From: Spirosoma terrae
GTDB taxonomy: Bacteria; Bacteroidota; Bacteroidia; Cytophagales; Spirosomataceae
NCBI RefSeq assembly: GCF_010435915.1
Contig: NZ_JAAFZH010000003.1
Span: 558,001-622,000, forward strand
DNA: 64,000 bases
Reading direction: 5' to 3'
The first letter of the stretch is position 1; each line of letters opens with the position of its first letter. The notes under the pieces were generated by a model, which was not told where the DNA came from, made no database searches, and saw only the letters and a program-made list of their open reading frames with translations. This document shows positions 1-8,576 of this stretch, one piece after another. The translations under genes were made by a program, and so were the position numbers.

Positions 1-461
1 GCCGGTTGCCGGTACTGAAGCAGCTGGAGCGGGAGTTTGCCTACATTTTTGCTGAAACAAAATACCCTGGTATTCCCCGCGTTACGCCCATCGAGATTGA
101 TAATGAATCCTTTGAGGTCCTGGGTATCCGGTTTACGCCCATCGACGTATTGCACCATAAGCTTCCTGTATTTGGCTTCCGGGTCGGCGATTTTACGTAT
201 CTGACCGATCTGAACTTTATTGAAGAACAAGAGCTGGAAAAGGTCTATGGTACCAAAGTGTTGGTGCTGGATGCCTTGCAACGCCAACCACACATTTCCC
301 ATTTTACGTTGGATCAGGCCATTGCACTGGCCAATCAGATTGGTGCTCCACGAACGTACTTTACCCACATCAGTCATAAACTGGGCTTACACCGGGAAGT
401 TGAAAAAGAACTTCCCGACCATATCCGACTTGGCTACGACGGGTTGCGGATTCAATTGTAA
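1..461 (+). CDS. MBL-fold metallo-hydrolase, C-terminal part (5' end outside window)
   Basis: The reading frame is open from the first bases and ends at a TAA at 459-461, so the gene starts upstream. The visible ~150 residues read like the C-terminal half of a metallo-beta-lactamase-fold hydrolase of the PhnP/RNase Z-like type. They contain a DVLHHKLPVFGFRVG strand-loop with histidines, then LTDLN with a metal-ligand-type Asp, and a late THISHKLGLH segment carrying histidines. This family hydrolyses phosphodiester or similar bonds using two metal ions; the exact substrate cannot be told from this fragment. It lies on the same strand as the MpaB-family gene and mnmE, about 75 bp upstream of the former. 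The N-terminal HxHxDH motif is not in the window, so catalytic competence is unverified. Confidence 0.75.
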   Translation, partial: RLPVLKQLEREFAYIFAETKYPGIPRVTPIEIDNESFEVLGIRFTPIDVLHHKLPVFGFRVGDFTYLTDLNFIEEQELEKVYGTKVLVLDALQRQPHISHFTLDQAIALANQIGAPRTYFTHISHKLGLHREVEKELPDHIRLGYDGLRIQL

Positions 462-535
462 ATACCTGCCAGAGCTATCCCGACAAACCAATCGCTGAAG
501 CAAAACGTTACGTCAGTACACTCATCGCTTGGAAT

Positions 536-1564
536 ATGTCCGTTCCCATCAAGCCCGCCAGATCCTACGCTGACGAACTGCTGCAACGCTTTCGCACACA
601 GGGAGATCCGCCCGCCGATCATGTTATCGATAGTATTGCTAAAACAAAAGGAGTAGGGGGCATTCGTCAACTCATGAGCTGGCTCATTAAGCCGACCCAT
701 GTAGAAACCGACGTAGCGGAGCAGGAGGCTATTCGACATTTTTTCGTGGAGCAGAACCAGCTACCTACTTGGGCCGATTGGGAAAAAATGAAACTGGGTA
801 TGGCTGTTTTTCAACAGCATGGCCGGCAAATTGGCCTGATTTTAGGTTGCTTTTCATTGCCGTATTGCTACCTGGGGGCTAATGGCGCTCAGGTTTTGTG
901 GTTAACCGAGCGGATAAAAAAGGATACGGCCCGACGGCTGCAGGAAACCGGCGACTGGCTGTTTGGTGTGAGTACACGTAACGAGTGGGAAACGGGTAAA
1001 GCCATCCAACGGACGCTGACCGTCCGGCTAATTCATGCCTGTGCGCGCTGGTTTGTTCAGCATTCGGGCCGCTGGCAGGATGATTGGGGACTACCTGTCA
1101 ATCAGGAAGATATGGCGGGTACCAATCTGGCGTTTTCCTATATTGTCTTACGTGGTCTGCGTAAACTGGATACTACGTTAAGTGAGGAACAAGAAGAAGG
1201 GTTTCTGCATCATTTCAACGTAGTGGGATATCTAAACGGCATAGCAGAAGAACTCCTGCCCCAAAATCTGCGTCAGGCCTATCTGCTGGATCGGGCCATT
1301 GTCCGACGTCAGTTTAGGCCTTCCGATGCTGGTAAAGGATTAACCAGCGCGCTGCTGGATGCCATTGCTCAGCAACCTAATGGCGAAAAGTCGACTAAAA
1401 CGGATCGGCCGGAGGCCGTTCGGAACCTCGCAGCGGGTGAAATGCGTTTCTTCCTGGGCGATCAATACGCCGATTGGCTGGCCATTCCGCCGGTTCCCGT
1501 TGAAAAACGATTTGTTAACGTATTGAATCGGTTGCCCATTTTTTCTAATTCCGTTTACAGTTGA
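536..1564 (+). CDS. Oxygenase MpaB-family (DUF2236) protein
   Basis: This 342-residue protein starts at an ATG. It resembles the MpaB/rubber-oxygenase (latex-clearing-protein-like) catalytic family: an all-helical soluble protein of the usual length. Seen features are the central ETGDWLFGVSTRNEWETG region, the following RLIHACARWFVQHSGRW helix with histidines, and the DMAGTNLAFSYIVLRGL helix. In characterised relatives histidines bind a b-type heme and the enzyme oxidises hydrophobic substrates; here the substrate is unknown. There is no signal peptide, so it is predicted cytoplasmic. It sits 54 bp upstream of mnmE on the same strand, probably only as a chromosomal neighbour. Family assignment is from recalled sequence flavour and is fairly confident; function is inferred. 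Confidence 0.7.
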   Translation: MSVPIKPARSYADELLQRFRTQGDPPADHVIDSIAKTKGVGGIRQLMSWLIKPTHVETDVAEQEAIRHFFVEQNQLPTWADWEKMKLGMAVFQQHGRQIGLILGCFSLPYCYLGANGAQVLWLTERIKKDTARRLQETGDWLFGVSTRNEWETGKAIQRTLTVRLIHACARWFVQHSGRWQDDWGLPVNQEDMAGTNLAFSYIVLRGLRKLDTTLSEEQEEGFLHHFNVVGYLNGIAEELLPQNLRQAYLLDRAIVRRQFRPSDAGKGLTSALLDAIAQQPNGEKSTKTDRPEAVRNLAAGEMRFFLGDQYADWLAIPPVPVEKRFVNVLNRLPIFSNSVYS

Positions 1565-1618
1565 CCCGATTCAACGGAGCGAACGCGCGGCTGTAGACAC
1601 CAAACAGGATTTATCCGC

Positions 1619-3001
1619 TTGACAACGTATCAATTAGAGCCGATTGCTGCCCTGGCTACGGCGCCAGGAATCGGAGCCATAGCTGTTATCCGAGTATCGG
1701 GAGAACGTAGTATTGAGATTACCAATCAACTATTTTACGGTAAAAATCTGACGGAGCAGGCCTCTCATACGGCTCATTTCGGCACCATACGTAACGCCGA
1801 TGGGAGTATCATCGACGAAGTGCTGATTACGGTGTTTCGGGCTCCCAAATCGTTTACGAAGGAAGACGTTGTCGAAATTTCCTGTCATGGTTCTGAATTT
1901 ATTATTCAGCAGATACTACGTCGGTTGATGGCCGAAGGCGTACGTTTGGCCAGACCGGGCGAGTTCACACAACGGGCATTTCTAAACGGACAGTTCGATC
2001 TGGTGCAGGCCGAAGCCGTGGCCGATTTAATTGCGTCCGATTCCGATGCCAGCCACCGGGCGGCACTAACCCAGTTACGGGGCGGCTTTTCAAAACAGTT
2101 GAAAGAACTACGTCAGCAACTGATTGATTTTGTGGCATTGGTTGAGCTTGAGCTGGATTTTGGTGAAGAAGACGTTGAGTTCGCTCACCGTGATCAGCTA
2201 CGGCAGCTTATGCTGACCATTCGGCGGGTGCTTCATCCGTTGATCGACTCTTTTTCAACGGGTAATGCCATAAAAAATGGTGTGCCGACGGTTATTGTGG
2301 GTAAACCGAATGCGGGTAAATCGACGTTGCTCAATGCGTTGCTGAACGAAGAAAAAGCGATTGTATCTGATATCCCCGGCACTACCCGCGATGTGATTGA
2401 AGATGAGTTATTTATCGAAGGTATTCGGTTTCGGTTGATCGATACGGCCGGGCTCCGGCAGGCTACCGATCAGATCGAAGCCATTGGTATCGAGCGGACG
2501 CAGCAGAAAATGCGGGATGCTGCACTGGTGATTTATCTGTTCGATGGACGTAACAGCCAGCCCGACGAATTTCAGCTGGCTATCAACGAAATACGCGCAT
2601 CGGGTAAGCCTTATATCCTGGTGGGGAATAAGCTGGATGCGATTAGCGACGAGACCCGGCAAACGCTGGAAGCGATTGCTGATGAAAAAGTAGTCTGGAT
2701 TTCGGCCGCTCGCCATACACACCTGGACGAGCTGAAGTCGGCTCTGTCGGCGCGGGTACGACTGGATGCGGCCGTTCAGACAGGTAGTGCGGTCGTGACC
2801 AATTCCCGCCATTATGCTCACCTGACGGGTACCGACAATGCCCTGGCACAAGCCATCGACGGGCTTGATTCGGGCGTTACGCCCGACTGGCTGGCGATGG
2901 ATTTACGCGTAGCGCTCCAGCATTTAGGGGAACTGACGGGAGAAATTACCACCGATGATCTGCTGGACTCCATCTTCAGTAAGTTCTGCATCGGAAAGTA
3001 A
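1619..3001 (+). CDS. mnmE: tRNA uridine-5-carboxymethylaminomethyl(34) synthesis GTPase MnmE
   Basis: This 460-residue protein has the normal MnmE/TrmE length. With MnmG it modifies U34 of certain tRNAs in the cytoplasm. The N-terminal tetrahydrofolate-binding domain (about 1-120) includes APGIGAIAVIRVSG. The helical domain is split around a G domain with G1 GKPNAGKS at residues 228-235, G2 IPGTTRD, G3 DTAGLR and G4 NKLD. The C-terminus ends FCIGK, whose Cys is the conserved functional cysteine of the family. The chosen start is TTG at 1619, which gives the expected MTTYQLEPIAALATAPG N-terminus. The last five codons plus stop are the core of the 19-bp element attachment repeat, so the gene is left intact by the insertion. 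Its ancestral terminator appears to lie at 55182-55211. Confidence 0.97.
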   Translation: MTTYQLEPIAALATAPGIGAIAVIRVSGERSIEITNQLFYGKNLTEQASHTAHFGTIRNADGSIIDEVLITVFRAPKSFTKEDVVEISCHGSEFIIQQILRRLMAEGVRLARPGEFTQRAFLNGQFDLVQAEAVADLIASDSDASHRAALTQLRGGFSKQLKELRQQLIDFVALVELELDFGEEDVEFAHRDQLRQLMLTIRRVLHPLIDSFSTGNAIKNGVPTVIVGKPNAGKSTLLNALLNEEKAIVSDIPGTTRDVIEDELFIEGIRFRLIDTAGLRQATDQIEAIGIERTQQKMRDAALVIYLFDGRNSQPDEFQLAINEIRASGKPYILVGNKLDAISDETRQTLEAIADEKVVWISAARHTHLDELKSALSARVRLDAAVQTGSAVVTNSRHYAHLTGTDNALAQAIDGLDSGVTPDWLAMDLRVALQHLGELTGEITTDDLLDSIFSKFCIGK

Positions 3002-3002
3002 T
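2984..3002 (+). repeat. Left attachment site (attL) of the integrated element
   Basis: The 19 bases TTCTGCATCGGAAAGTAAT cover the last mnmE codons (F-C-I-G-K-stop) plus one base. They recur without mismatch at 55141-55159. The flanking bases differ on both sides (g/c here, t/t at the right copy), as expected for a site-specific recombination core rather than a longer duplication. The integrase gene lies about 800 bp inside this end, the usual arrangement. Confidence 0.9.
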
Positions 3003-3045
3003 CGTACTTAACAACCCAATATTAACATACTTGAATATAGTATAT

Positions 3046-3069
3046 AAAGCCCTAAAATGGGCTTTTTTT
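3046..3069 (+). terminator. Rho-independent terminator after mnmE, supplied by the element
   Basis: A 7-bp stem (AAAGCCC / GGGCTTT) with a 6-base loop is followed by a run of T. It lies 45 bp past the mnmE stop and just inside the element, so it replaces the chromosomal terminator that the insertion moved to 55182-55211. Confidence 0.8.
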
Positions 3070-3147
3070 GTGCATAATACTATCTGTTTACTAAGTAATA
3101 GTATTGGTTTGTTACGTAAAGATTTGTACCTTCGATGTACCTTAAGA

Positions 3148-3175
3148 GCGGAATTTCTATAGAGTTCCGTTTTTT
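3148..3175 (+). terminator. Hairpin with T-run upstream of the first element gene
   Basis: GCGGAA and TTCCG arms enclose a small palindromic TCTATAGA core and are followed by six T. A promoter-like ATTTGTACC stretch near 3124-3132 precedes it, so this may be an attenuator in the leader of the 3244 gene rather than a plain terminator. Confidence 0.45.
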
Positions 3176-3243
3176 AGGTGAAATGATGGCACAAACTGAC
3201 ACGATTGTGCACTCTATGACAACTGCTAAATCTGATTGGCACA

Positions 3244-3804
3244 ATGAGTTCTAATATTCGGATCATGCGCATCTGTCAGCAGTGCGGAAAAGAATTTGAA
3301 GCACGCACGACAGTGACAAAAACCTGTAGTGATGCCTGCGCGAAACGAGCCTATAAAGCCCGTCAGCGGAGCGCTAAAATTGAGATCAGTACCAATCAGG
3401 TTAAGGAAGAGAAAACGAAACCTATCGAGGATTTGCGGCAATATGAGTTCCTGACCGTTGAGGAATCAGCCAGACTTGTCCGTATTAGCCGCCGTAGTCT
3501 TTACCGGCTTAATGAAAGGGGGGAACTGCCATTCGTCAAATTAAATCGAAGAACCGTCATTAGACGTTCTGATATTGATCGACTGTTTGATCGCCCAGCC
3601 GAGCTACTAGAAAAGGCGCGGGTAGAGCCAGTACCACTCGCTGAATGCTATACCATGAAAGAGATCCAGCAGAAATACAGCATTTCCGATAAGGCACTCT
3701 ACGAACTCATCAGGCGCAATGAGATTCCCAAGCAGTACAGCGGTATTTATGCCTATGTACCTAAATCCCGAATTGATCAGCTACTAGCCACTCCTGAAGA
3801 ATAA
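3244..3804 (+). CDS. Zinc-ribbon plus double helix-turn-helix DNA-binding protein (excisionase/regulator-like)
   Basis: This 186-residue protein has three modules. Residues ~8-40 form a zinc-ribbon-like knuckle (CQQC ... CSDAC) followed by basic residues. Residues ~62-115 are a MerR/excisionase-type HTH (LTVEESARLVRISRRSLYRL) followed by a RRSDIDRLF wing. Residues ~135-185 are a second HTH of the same type (YTMKEIQQKYSISDKALYEL). Proteins of this kind act as recombination directionality factors or regulators. It ends 2 bp before the integrase ATG on the same strand, so the two are almost certainly cotranscribed, supporting a role in integration/excision or integrase control. Tandem HTH_17 domains in one chain are slightly unusual. 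Start chosen at ATG 3244; no other in-frame upstream ATG is obvious. Confidence 0.8.
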   Translation: MSSNIRIMRICQQCGKEFEARTTVTKTCSDACAKRAYKARQRSAKIEISTNQVKEEKTKPIEDLRQYEFLTVEESARLVRISRRSLYRLNERGELPFVKLNRRTVIRRSDIDRLFDRPAELLEKARVEPVPLAECYTMKEIQQKYSISDKALYELIRRNEIPKQYSGIYAYVPKSRIDQLLATPEE

Positions 3805-3806
3805 CC

Positions 3807-4919
3807 ATGATAAAGGTCAAGCTTAGAAAAAAGCCGATAACGGATGGCCGGACCAGTCTGTATCTGGACTACTATCCAGCTATACCTCATCCAGATACTG
3901 GTAAGTCAACCAGGCGGGAGTTTTTGGGGATGTATCTGTTTAACCGACCAAAAACGCCAGCTGATAAACAGCAAAATAGTGAAACGCTGGCTTTAGCAGA
4001 AACGATTCGGGCAAAGCGGCAGATCGAGGTGCAGTCCGGTGCGTATGGGTTTCTGTCAAAGAAAATTCAGAATACCTGTTTTGTGGCGTATTGTGAAAGC
4101 CTAACTACTAGCCGAACCGGCAGTAACAAAGAGGGGTGGGAGAGTGCTCTGCATTATCTACGTGACTTTACCGGTGGGTCGCTAAAGCTATCGGATTTAA
4201 CGCTGAAAAAGTGTCGGGATTTTCGAGCTTATATGATTACCGCGCCTAGTCAGCGTACTGGAGAGCCATTAGCAACCAATTCAGCAGTTGGGTATTTCAA
4301 TAAGTTCAAAGCCGCCCTTAAACAGGCCTACAAAGATGGTTTGATCAGTACGGATTTAGGAAGCAGGGTAGAGGCTATAAAGACACAGGAAACGCACCGG
4401 GAATACCTCACGCTGGAGGAGCTGCAATTACTGGCCAAAACAGATCTACCCCAGTTGCCAGTGCTTAAACAGGCTGCTTTGTTCTCGGCACTGACTGGGT
4501 TACGGTATTCGGATATTGAATCCCTGACCTGGAATCAGATTCGGCACGATAAAAATAACGGCTATTATATCCATTTTACCCAGCGAAAGACTAAGGGGAC
4601 TGAAGTACTGCCGATCTCCGAACAGGCGGTTGGCCTATTAGGAGATCGGCTAGGGGATAGTCAGTTGATCTTACCGGGCTTAACCTATTCGGCTTACTGG
4701 AATAAAGTCCTGAAGCAGTGGGTAAAGGAGGCGGGTATTACCAAGCCAATTACCTTCCATAGTTTCCGCCATACGTATGCGACGCTGCAATTATCACTGG
4801 GTACGGATATCTATACCGTCTCCAAAATGCTTGGCCACAGAGAGTTGAAAACCACTCAGATTTACGCCAAGATTATTGACCAATCGAAACGGGAAGCTGC
4901 TGATAAAATAAAGCTATAA
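3807..4919 (+). CDS. int: Tyrosine recombinase / site-specific integrase
   Basis: This 370-residue protein is a Bacteroidota-type phage integrase. It has an N-terminal Arm-type region (about 1-80), a SAM-like core-binding domain (about 95-195) and a C-terminal catalytic domain. Visible catalytic residues are R233 (TGLRYSDI), H318 and R321 (HSFRH), H344 (LGHREL) and the nucleophile Y353 (TTQIYAK); a beta-hairpin lysine is likely in TKGTEVLP. The site set is complete, so the enzyme is probably active. It likely catalyses strand exchange at the mnmE 3' 19-bp core. It follows the HTH gene with a 2-bp spacer. Confidence 0.95.
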   Translation: MIKVKLRKKPITDGRTSLYLDYYPAIPHPDTGKSTRREFLGMYLFNRPKTPADKQQNSETLALAETIRAKRQIEVQSGAYGFLSKKIQNTCFVAYCESLTTSRTGSNKEGWESALHYLRDFTGGSLKLSDLTLKKCRDFRAYMITAPSQRTGEPLATNSAVGYFNKFKAALKQAYKDGLISTDLGSRVEAIKTQETHREYLTLEELQLLAKTDLPQLPVLKQAALFSALTGLRYSDIESLTWNQIRHDKNNGYYIHFTQRKTKGTEVLPISEQAVGLLGDRLGDSQLILPGLTYSAYWNKVLKQWVKEAGITKPITFHSFRHTYATLQLSLGTDIYTVSKMLGHRELKTTQIYAKIIDQSKREAADKIKL

Positions 4920-4941
4920 ACTAAGATTAAATATAAGTGTA

Positions 4942-5877
4942 ATGGGAAAGTTGGAAGATTATGAGTTAGATGCTTCTAAAAGAGCTGATGAATATTTGAT
5001 TAAAGTAAGTGATTTGACTGAGCAATCTATTCTTAATATCCTAACTATTTGCCCAGTGATACATTATAAAACATTAAATCAACTGAAGGATGGAGATGAG
5101 CAGCTAATGCCCTGTGAGGTAGACGCTTTAATATTTAAATATAAATCTACTAATCAAGCTCATTGCTGTGATGAATTAATGGAATTAGCATTAAATACAA
5201 GCATTTTGACCGTATTAAGGATAAAGAATATTAATATAGATAGCATTGGGCAACGTGAGTTATTTCATTTAATGATTCATGATTTAATAGCTCGGATTAT
5301 TAAGTTGAGAGATCTTATAGAAAGATGGGCTTATTATACCAAATGTGTCCGTGAAACATATAGTGGAAGTTCGTGGGATATATTTCATATAATTGACAAA
5401 ATGACATTTGTGAGAATTACTGCTTATAGTATACATAGCTATATGAATCGTTTGATTCCTGAAACGATTCATATTAAAGAATTACAGACTGAGACAACTA
5501 TTAATCAATTCAATAATATGCCAATGCGTGATGTTGAGAAATGGTTTATGCAACTATCTAAAAGACAAAATAAACAAGGTGAGCTAATTTTGACAGAAAA
5601 TGAAATAGACCATTTTATAAGGCGAGCCTTTTTAAATACGGATCTCCCTAAATTAAACGCAAATTACGGGAATGGAGGAAAGTGGAATTTTATTAGAATA
5701 TTTTATGAGTTCTATGAAAAGTGCACCTCTGGAAGGGAGATAATAGACGACCGGCCTAATATTAGAGATGAGTATATAAAGTTATTGATTAATAACTTTG
5801 AAGGATTCTCTTTTGATGAAGTAAAAGAGAACTTTGCTAAGTCAAAAAATAGTGGCCAGACTTGGAAGTTAAAATAA
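4942..5877 (+). CDS. Hypothetical protein, AT-rich, cargo gene next to the integrase
   Basis: I do not recognise this 311-residue protein. It has no signal peptide or clear membrane segment and appears helical, with many I, L, N and K residues. A central region (about 100-190) has aromatic and His-rich helices (RELFHLMIHDLIARIIKL). The C-terminal part (about 215-300) contains EIDHFIRRAF and a GGKWNFIRIFYEFYEKC segment. Base composition is visibly more A+T-rich than the integrase upstream and the replication genes downstream, with many ATA, AAT and TTA codons, so it was probably acquired separately. It lies 22 bp after int on the same strand. Position beside an integrase is typical for accessory or defence cargo, but no function can be assigned from sequence. 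Confidence 0.7.
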   Translation: MGKLEDYELDASKRADEYLIKVSDLTEQSILNILTICPVIHYKTLNQLKDGDEQLMPCEVDALIFKYKSTNQAHCCDELMELALNTSILTVLRIKNINIDSIGQRELFHLMIHDLIARIIKLRDLIERWAYYTKCVRETYSGSSWDIFHIIDKMTFVRITAYSIHSYMNRLIPETIHIKELQTETTINQFNNMPMRDVEKWFMQLSKRQNKQGELILTENEIDHFIRRAFLNTDLPKLNANYGNGGKWNFIRIFYEFYEKCTSGREIIDDRPNIRDEYIKLLINNFEGFSFDEVKENFAKSKNSGQTWKLK

Positions 5878-5979
5878 TTACTACTTTTCTTACTCCATTA
5901 TTTACTTAGGTTACTCGTTAAAATTACTGCATAGAATAAAGTTATAACATTGCTCAACATAATTAAATGTCATTGAGCA

Positions 5980-6351
5980 ATGGAAAGTATACCATTAACT
6001 TTCGAACAACTTCCTGCCTATGTATATCAATTAGGCCGAAAGTTAGATGATTTATCTAATTTACTGCGATCTCAGTCTGAGGGAAATCAGACCTTAAAAC
6101 CTCTGCACTTTGATATTCATGAATTATGTGAATATCTGCCAGATAAGCCTGCTGTAACAACTGTCTACGGATTAGTACAGCGAAGAGAAATACCATTCGG
6201 GCGTAGGGGTAAAAAGCTGATCTTTTTTCAGTCTGATATTGATCTTTGGTTAGCCACAAAAAAATCAAAGACGGCTAATGAAATTTCTGGATTAGCTGAC
6301 CAGCATAAAACATCTTTCACTCGAGGTAAGAAAGGAGGCAGTCGTGTGTAA
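5980..6351 (+). CDS. Helix-turn-helix (excisionase/HTH_17-like) protein
   Basis: This 123-residue protein has an N-terminal helical part (about 1-38) followed by an HTH_17-type winged helix at about 42-90: FDIHELCEYLPDKPAVTTVYGL, then RREIPFGRRGKKLIFFQSD with the family's wing and an IDLWL ending. The tail is basic (TRGKKGGSR). Proteins of this type, common near the start of Bacteroidota integrative elements, act as excisionases or regulators of replication genes. It overlaps the VRR-NUC gene by 8 bp, which implies translational coupling, and heads the replication operon. Assignment to DNA binding is firm; the target is inferred to lie within the element. Confidence 0.75.
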   Translation: MESIPLTFEQLPAYVYQLGRKLDDLSNLLRSQSEGNQTLKPLHFDIHELCEYLPDKPAVTTVYGLVQRREIPFGRRGKKLIFFQSDIDLWLATKKSKTANEISGLADQHKTSFTRGKKGGSRV

Positions 6352-6781
6352 TGCTCTTTCTGAACTCAATCAATTGGCTGATCAGCAAAAGGCTATCAAA
6401 TACGCCAATGTTCCCCGCTTTGCTCTGGTTAAGTCCCGTTACACCGATAAGTCCGCAAACGATCTCACAACAGCGGTTGTCGATTATCTTAATCTCTCCG
6501 GCTTCTTCGCCACCAGGCTAGCCAGCACTGGCACTTTCAGGGCCGACTTGCAAAAATATGTCCCTTCACGACAACGGAGCGGTCTGCCAGATGTGATGGC
6601 CGTAGTCGATGGGCGATCTGTTTTCATTGAAGTCAAGGTAGGTAAAGACCGCCTTTCAGAGGAGCAGCGTGAGGCTATCAATGATCTCGAAAATGCAGGA
6701 GCTTCCGTGTTTGTCGCTGGCGATTTTCAAGGCTTCTACGACTGGTTTCAAAAAGAGTTTCAAACAGCCCCCTTCGCTTGA
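6344..6781 (+). CDS. VRR-NUC domain nuclease
   Basis: This 145-residue protein starts at GTG 6344, overlapping the previous stop by 8 bp. It matches the small phage-type VRR-NUC (PD-(D/E)XK superfamily) nucleases. SGLPDVMAVVDG carries the active-site D83, FIEVKVGKDRLSEEQ carries E96 and K98, and the family's helix with a Q and the ending FVAGDFQGF follow. VRR-NUC proteins are structure-specific nucleases, typically encoded beside phage replication helicases. Here the next gene, 57 bp downstream, is a primase-helicase, so a role in processing replication intermediates is likely. All active-site residues seem present. Confidence 0.85.
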   Translation: MCNALSELNQLADQQKAIKYANVPRFALVKSRYTDKSANDLTTAVVDYLNLSGFFATRLASTGTFRADLQKYVPSRQRSGLPDVMAVVDGRSVFIEVKVGKDRLSEEQREAINDLENAGASVFVAGDFQGFYDWFQKEFQTAPFA

Positions 6782-6837
6782 TCTACCACAAAAACGGGTA
6801 GTCGGCCCCCGCCAGCTACCCGTAAAAATTCCCATTT

Positions 6838-8442
6838 ATGACGAACGAAGATACGATTTTAAAGGCTGATAGCCAAACGGGTACCCAATCGATTCCTGTC
6901 CGTTTTCCCTATGCAGATGATTCAAAAATGTCAGAAGGTCAGCATGTCAAGCCAGATTTAAGCAACCAGACTCAGGTTAATGTTTTAAATGGAATTAAGC
7001 AAGCATTTAAAGAAGCAAAGCAGCAACAGAGTCAACAGACAGAAAAGCTAGTAGAGCCTATATCACATGAGCAGCTAATGGCCAATCTACTCAAACAGAT
7101 CACAGAAGTTGACTTTCGAATGTTGGCAAAGCTGGACGCTAGGGACGAGGAGACTAAACTTAAAGTCAGCGATCATCTTGTCTTGGTAGCTGAGCAGGTA
7201 CTAACAATAGCCCGGCGCAATCACTGGAGCCTATGCCGACGATTCGCATTTTTTTATCTCTTTAATGGGGCTTTTTGGCGCGTTGTGGACAAAGATGACT
7301 TGCGACGGTTCCTGGGGCAAGCTGCTGAACAGATGGGTATTAAATGGTTGATGGCAAGATCAGTGGACTTTACCAAAAAGCTATTCGACCAGTTCAGTGA
7401 AACCGCTTATCTGCCCGCACCTGCCATTAGTCGGGACGTAATCAAGATCAATCTCTTAAATGGGACATTTAAATTCGGTCCCGACGGCCAGCAACTTTGC
7501 GAACCTCAGGCGGCTGACTTTCTCACCCACCAGCTACAATTCTCTTACGACGCTGATGCGAAAGCCCCATTATTTGAGAAATTCCTCAACAAGGTGCAGC
7601 CCGACTTGGATTGTCAAAAACTCCTGGCGGAATACATCGGCTATGTGTTTGTATCGCCCTCACAGCTAAAAATGGAGAAAGCCATGCTGCTCTATGGGTC
7701 AGGAGCCAATGGCAAATCGGTTTTCTTCGAGATTATTATGGGCTTACTGGGAACAGAAAACGTTAGTAATTACTCGTTCGAAAAACTGACCACTGAGCCT
7801 GCTTATCGGGCTCAGATTGCTAACAAGTTACTCAACTACGCCAGCGAAATATCAGGTAATTTAGAATCTACGGTTTTTAAGGCACTGGCTTCAGGGGAGC
7901 CTGTAGAAGCTCGTCTATTGTATGGGCAGGCATTTACGATGACTGACTATGCGAAGCTGTTGGCCAACACCAATGAGCTACCAGCTGCTCCTGAGCACTC
8001 CCATGCTTATTTCAGACGCTTTCTGATCGTACCGTTTACCGTCACCATTCCTGATCATGAACAGGATAAACAACTAGCCGCTAAAATTATTGCTAACGAA
8101 TTACCAGGCGTGTTTAACTGGGTATTGGCTGGATTGCGACGACTACTGGCCCAAGGACGCTTTACCGATCCAGCTGCGGTACGCCATCAATTAGAAGTTT
8201 ATCGTAGTCAATCGGATACAGCTCGCCTGTTTATAGATGAAAACGCTTATCAAGCTGATCTGGATCGATATACAACCCTACAGGAATTGTATCGAGAGTA
8301 TAAGTCCTTCTGTGCTGAAGATGGCTATCGACCTGTCAAGAAACTCAACTTTAGAAAGCGACTGGAAAGCTATGGTTTCCGAGTCGATGAGAAAAATGTC
8401 GGGAAGGTAGTCTATGTCGTTCGGGCAGTTAAAACGAGCTAA
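6838..8442 (+). CDS. Phage/plasmid P4-type primase-helicase (D5-like)
   Basis: This 534-residue protein carries a D5_N-like region (about 150-260) and a superfamily 3 helicase-like ATPase domain. Walker A is GSGANGKS at residues 287-294. The Walker B/motif C region is around SEISGNL and KLLANTNELP. A winged-helix C-terminus follows, including YREYKSFCAEDGYRPV. Proteins of this family unwind and prime the origin of P4-like phages, satellites and some ICEs. The N-terminal ~100 residues are polar and Q-rich, possibly a linker; a separate archaeo-eukaryotic primase domain is not evident, though the next gene carries a TOPRIM-like domain. The 134-bp gap downstream holds a long palindrome that is the best origin candidate of the element. 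Confidence 0.9.
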   Translation: MTNEDTILKADSQTGTQSIPVRFPYADDSKMSEGQHVKPDLSNQTQVNVLNGIKQAFKEAKQQQSQQTEKLVEPISHEQLMANLLKQITEVDFRMLAKLDARDEETKLKVSDHLVLVAEQVLTIARRNHWSLCRRFAFFYLFNGAFWRVVDKDDLRRFLGQAAEQMGIKWLMARSVDFTKKLFDQFSETAYLPAPAISRDVIKINLLNGTFKFGPDGQQLCEPQAADFLTHQLQFSYDADAKAPLFEKFLNKVQPDLDCQKLLAEYIGYVFVSPSQLKMEKAMLLYGSGANGKSVFFEIIMGLLGTENVSNYSFEKLTTEPAYRAQIANKLLNYASEISGNLESTVFKALASGEPVEARLLYGQAFTMTDYAKLLANTNELPAAPEHSHAYFRRFLIVPFTVTIPDHEQDKQLAAKIIANELPGVFNWVLAGLRRLLAQGRFTDPAAVRHQLEVYRSQSDTARLFIDENAYQADLDRYTTLQELYREYKSFCAEDGYRPVKKLNFRKRLESYGFRVDEKNVGKVVYVVRAVKTS

Positions 8443-8468
8443 AAAAATAAAAATGTTTTCTCAAACCT

Positions 8469-8548
8469 CACTTTTACCACTTTCACCACGATTTGAAATG
8501 AAAATAAGCGCTTTTGCCTAGGCAAGCGTGGTGAAAGTGGTAAAAGTG
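8469..8548. repeat. 22-bp-arm inverted repeat, candidate replication origin or operator
   Basis: Positions 8469-8490 and 8527-8548 are perfect reverse complements (22 bp). The arms are built from 9-bp words of the type GTGGTAAAA and GTGGTGAAA. The 36-nt spacer itself contains small palindromes (AAGCGCTT and TTGCCTAGGCAA). The structure fills the gap between the primase-helicase and the TOPRIM-like gene, where an origin or iteron-type control site would be expected. A near-identical single arm, with upstream flank, recurs inverted at about 45512-45557. Origin function is an inference. Confidence 0.7.
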
Positions 8549-8576
8549 GTAATCAAAAACAAAGATTTATTTTTCG

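Noticed and set aside
2408..2851. 147-codon minus-strand frame in mnmE
   Set aside because: Shadow of the highly conserved mnmE coding strand.
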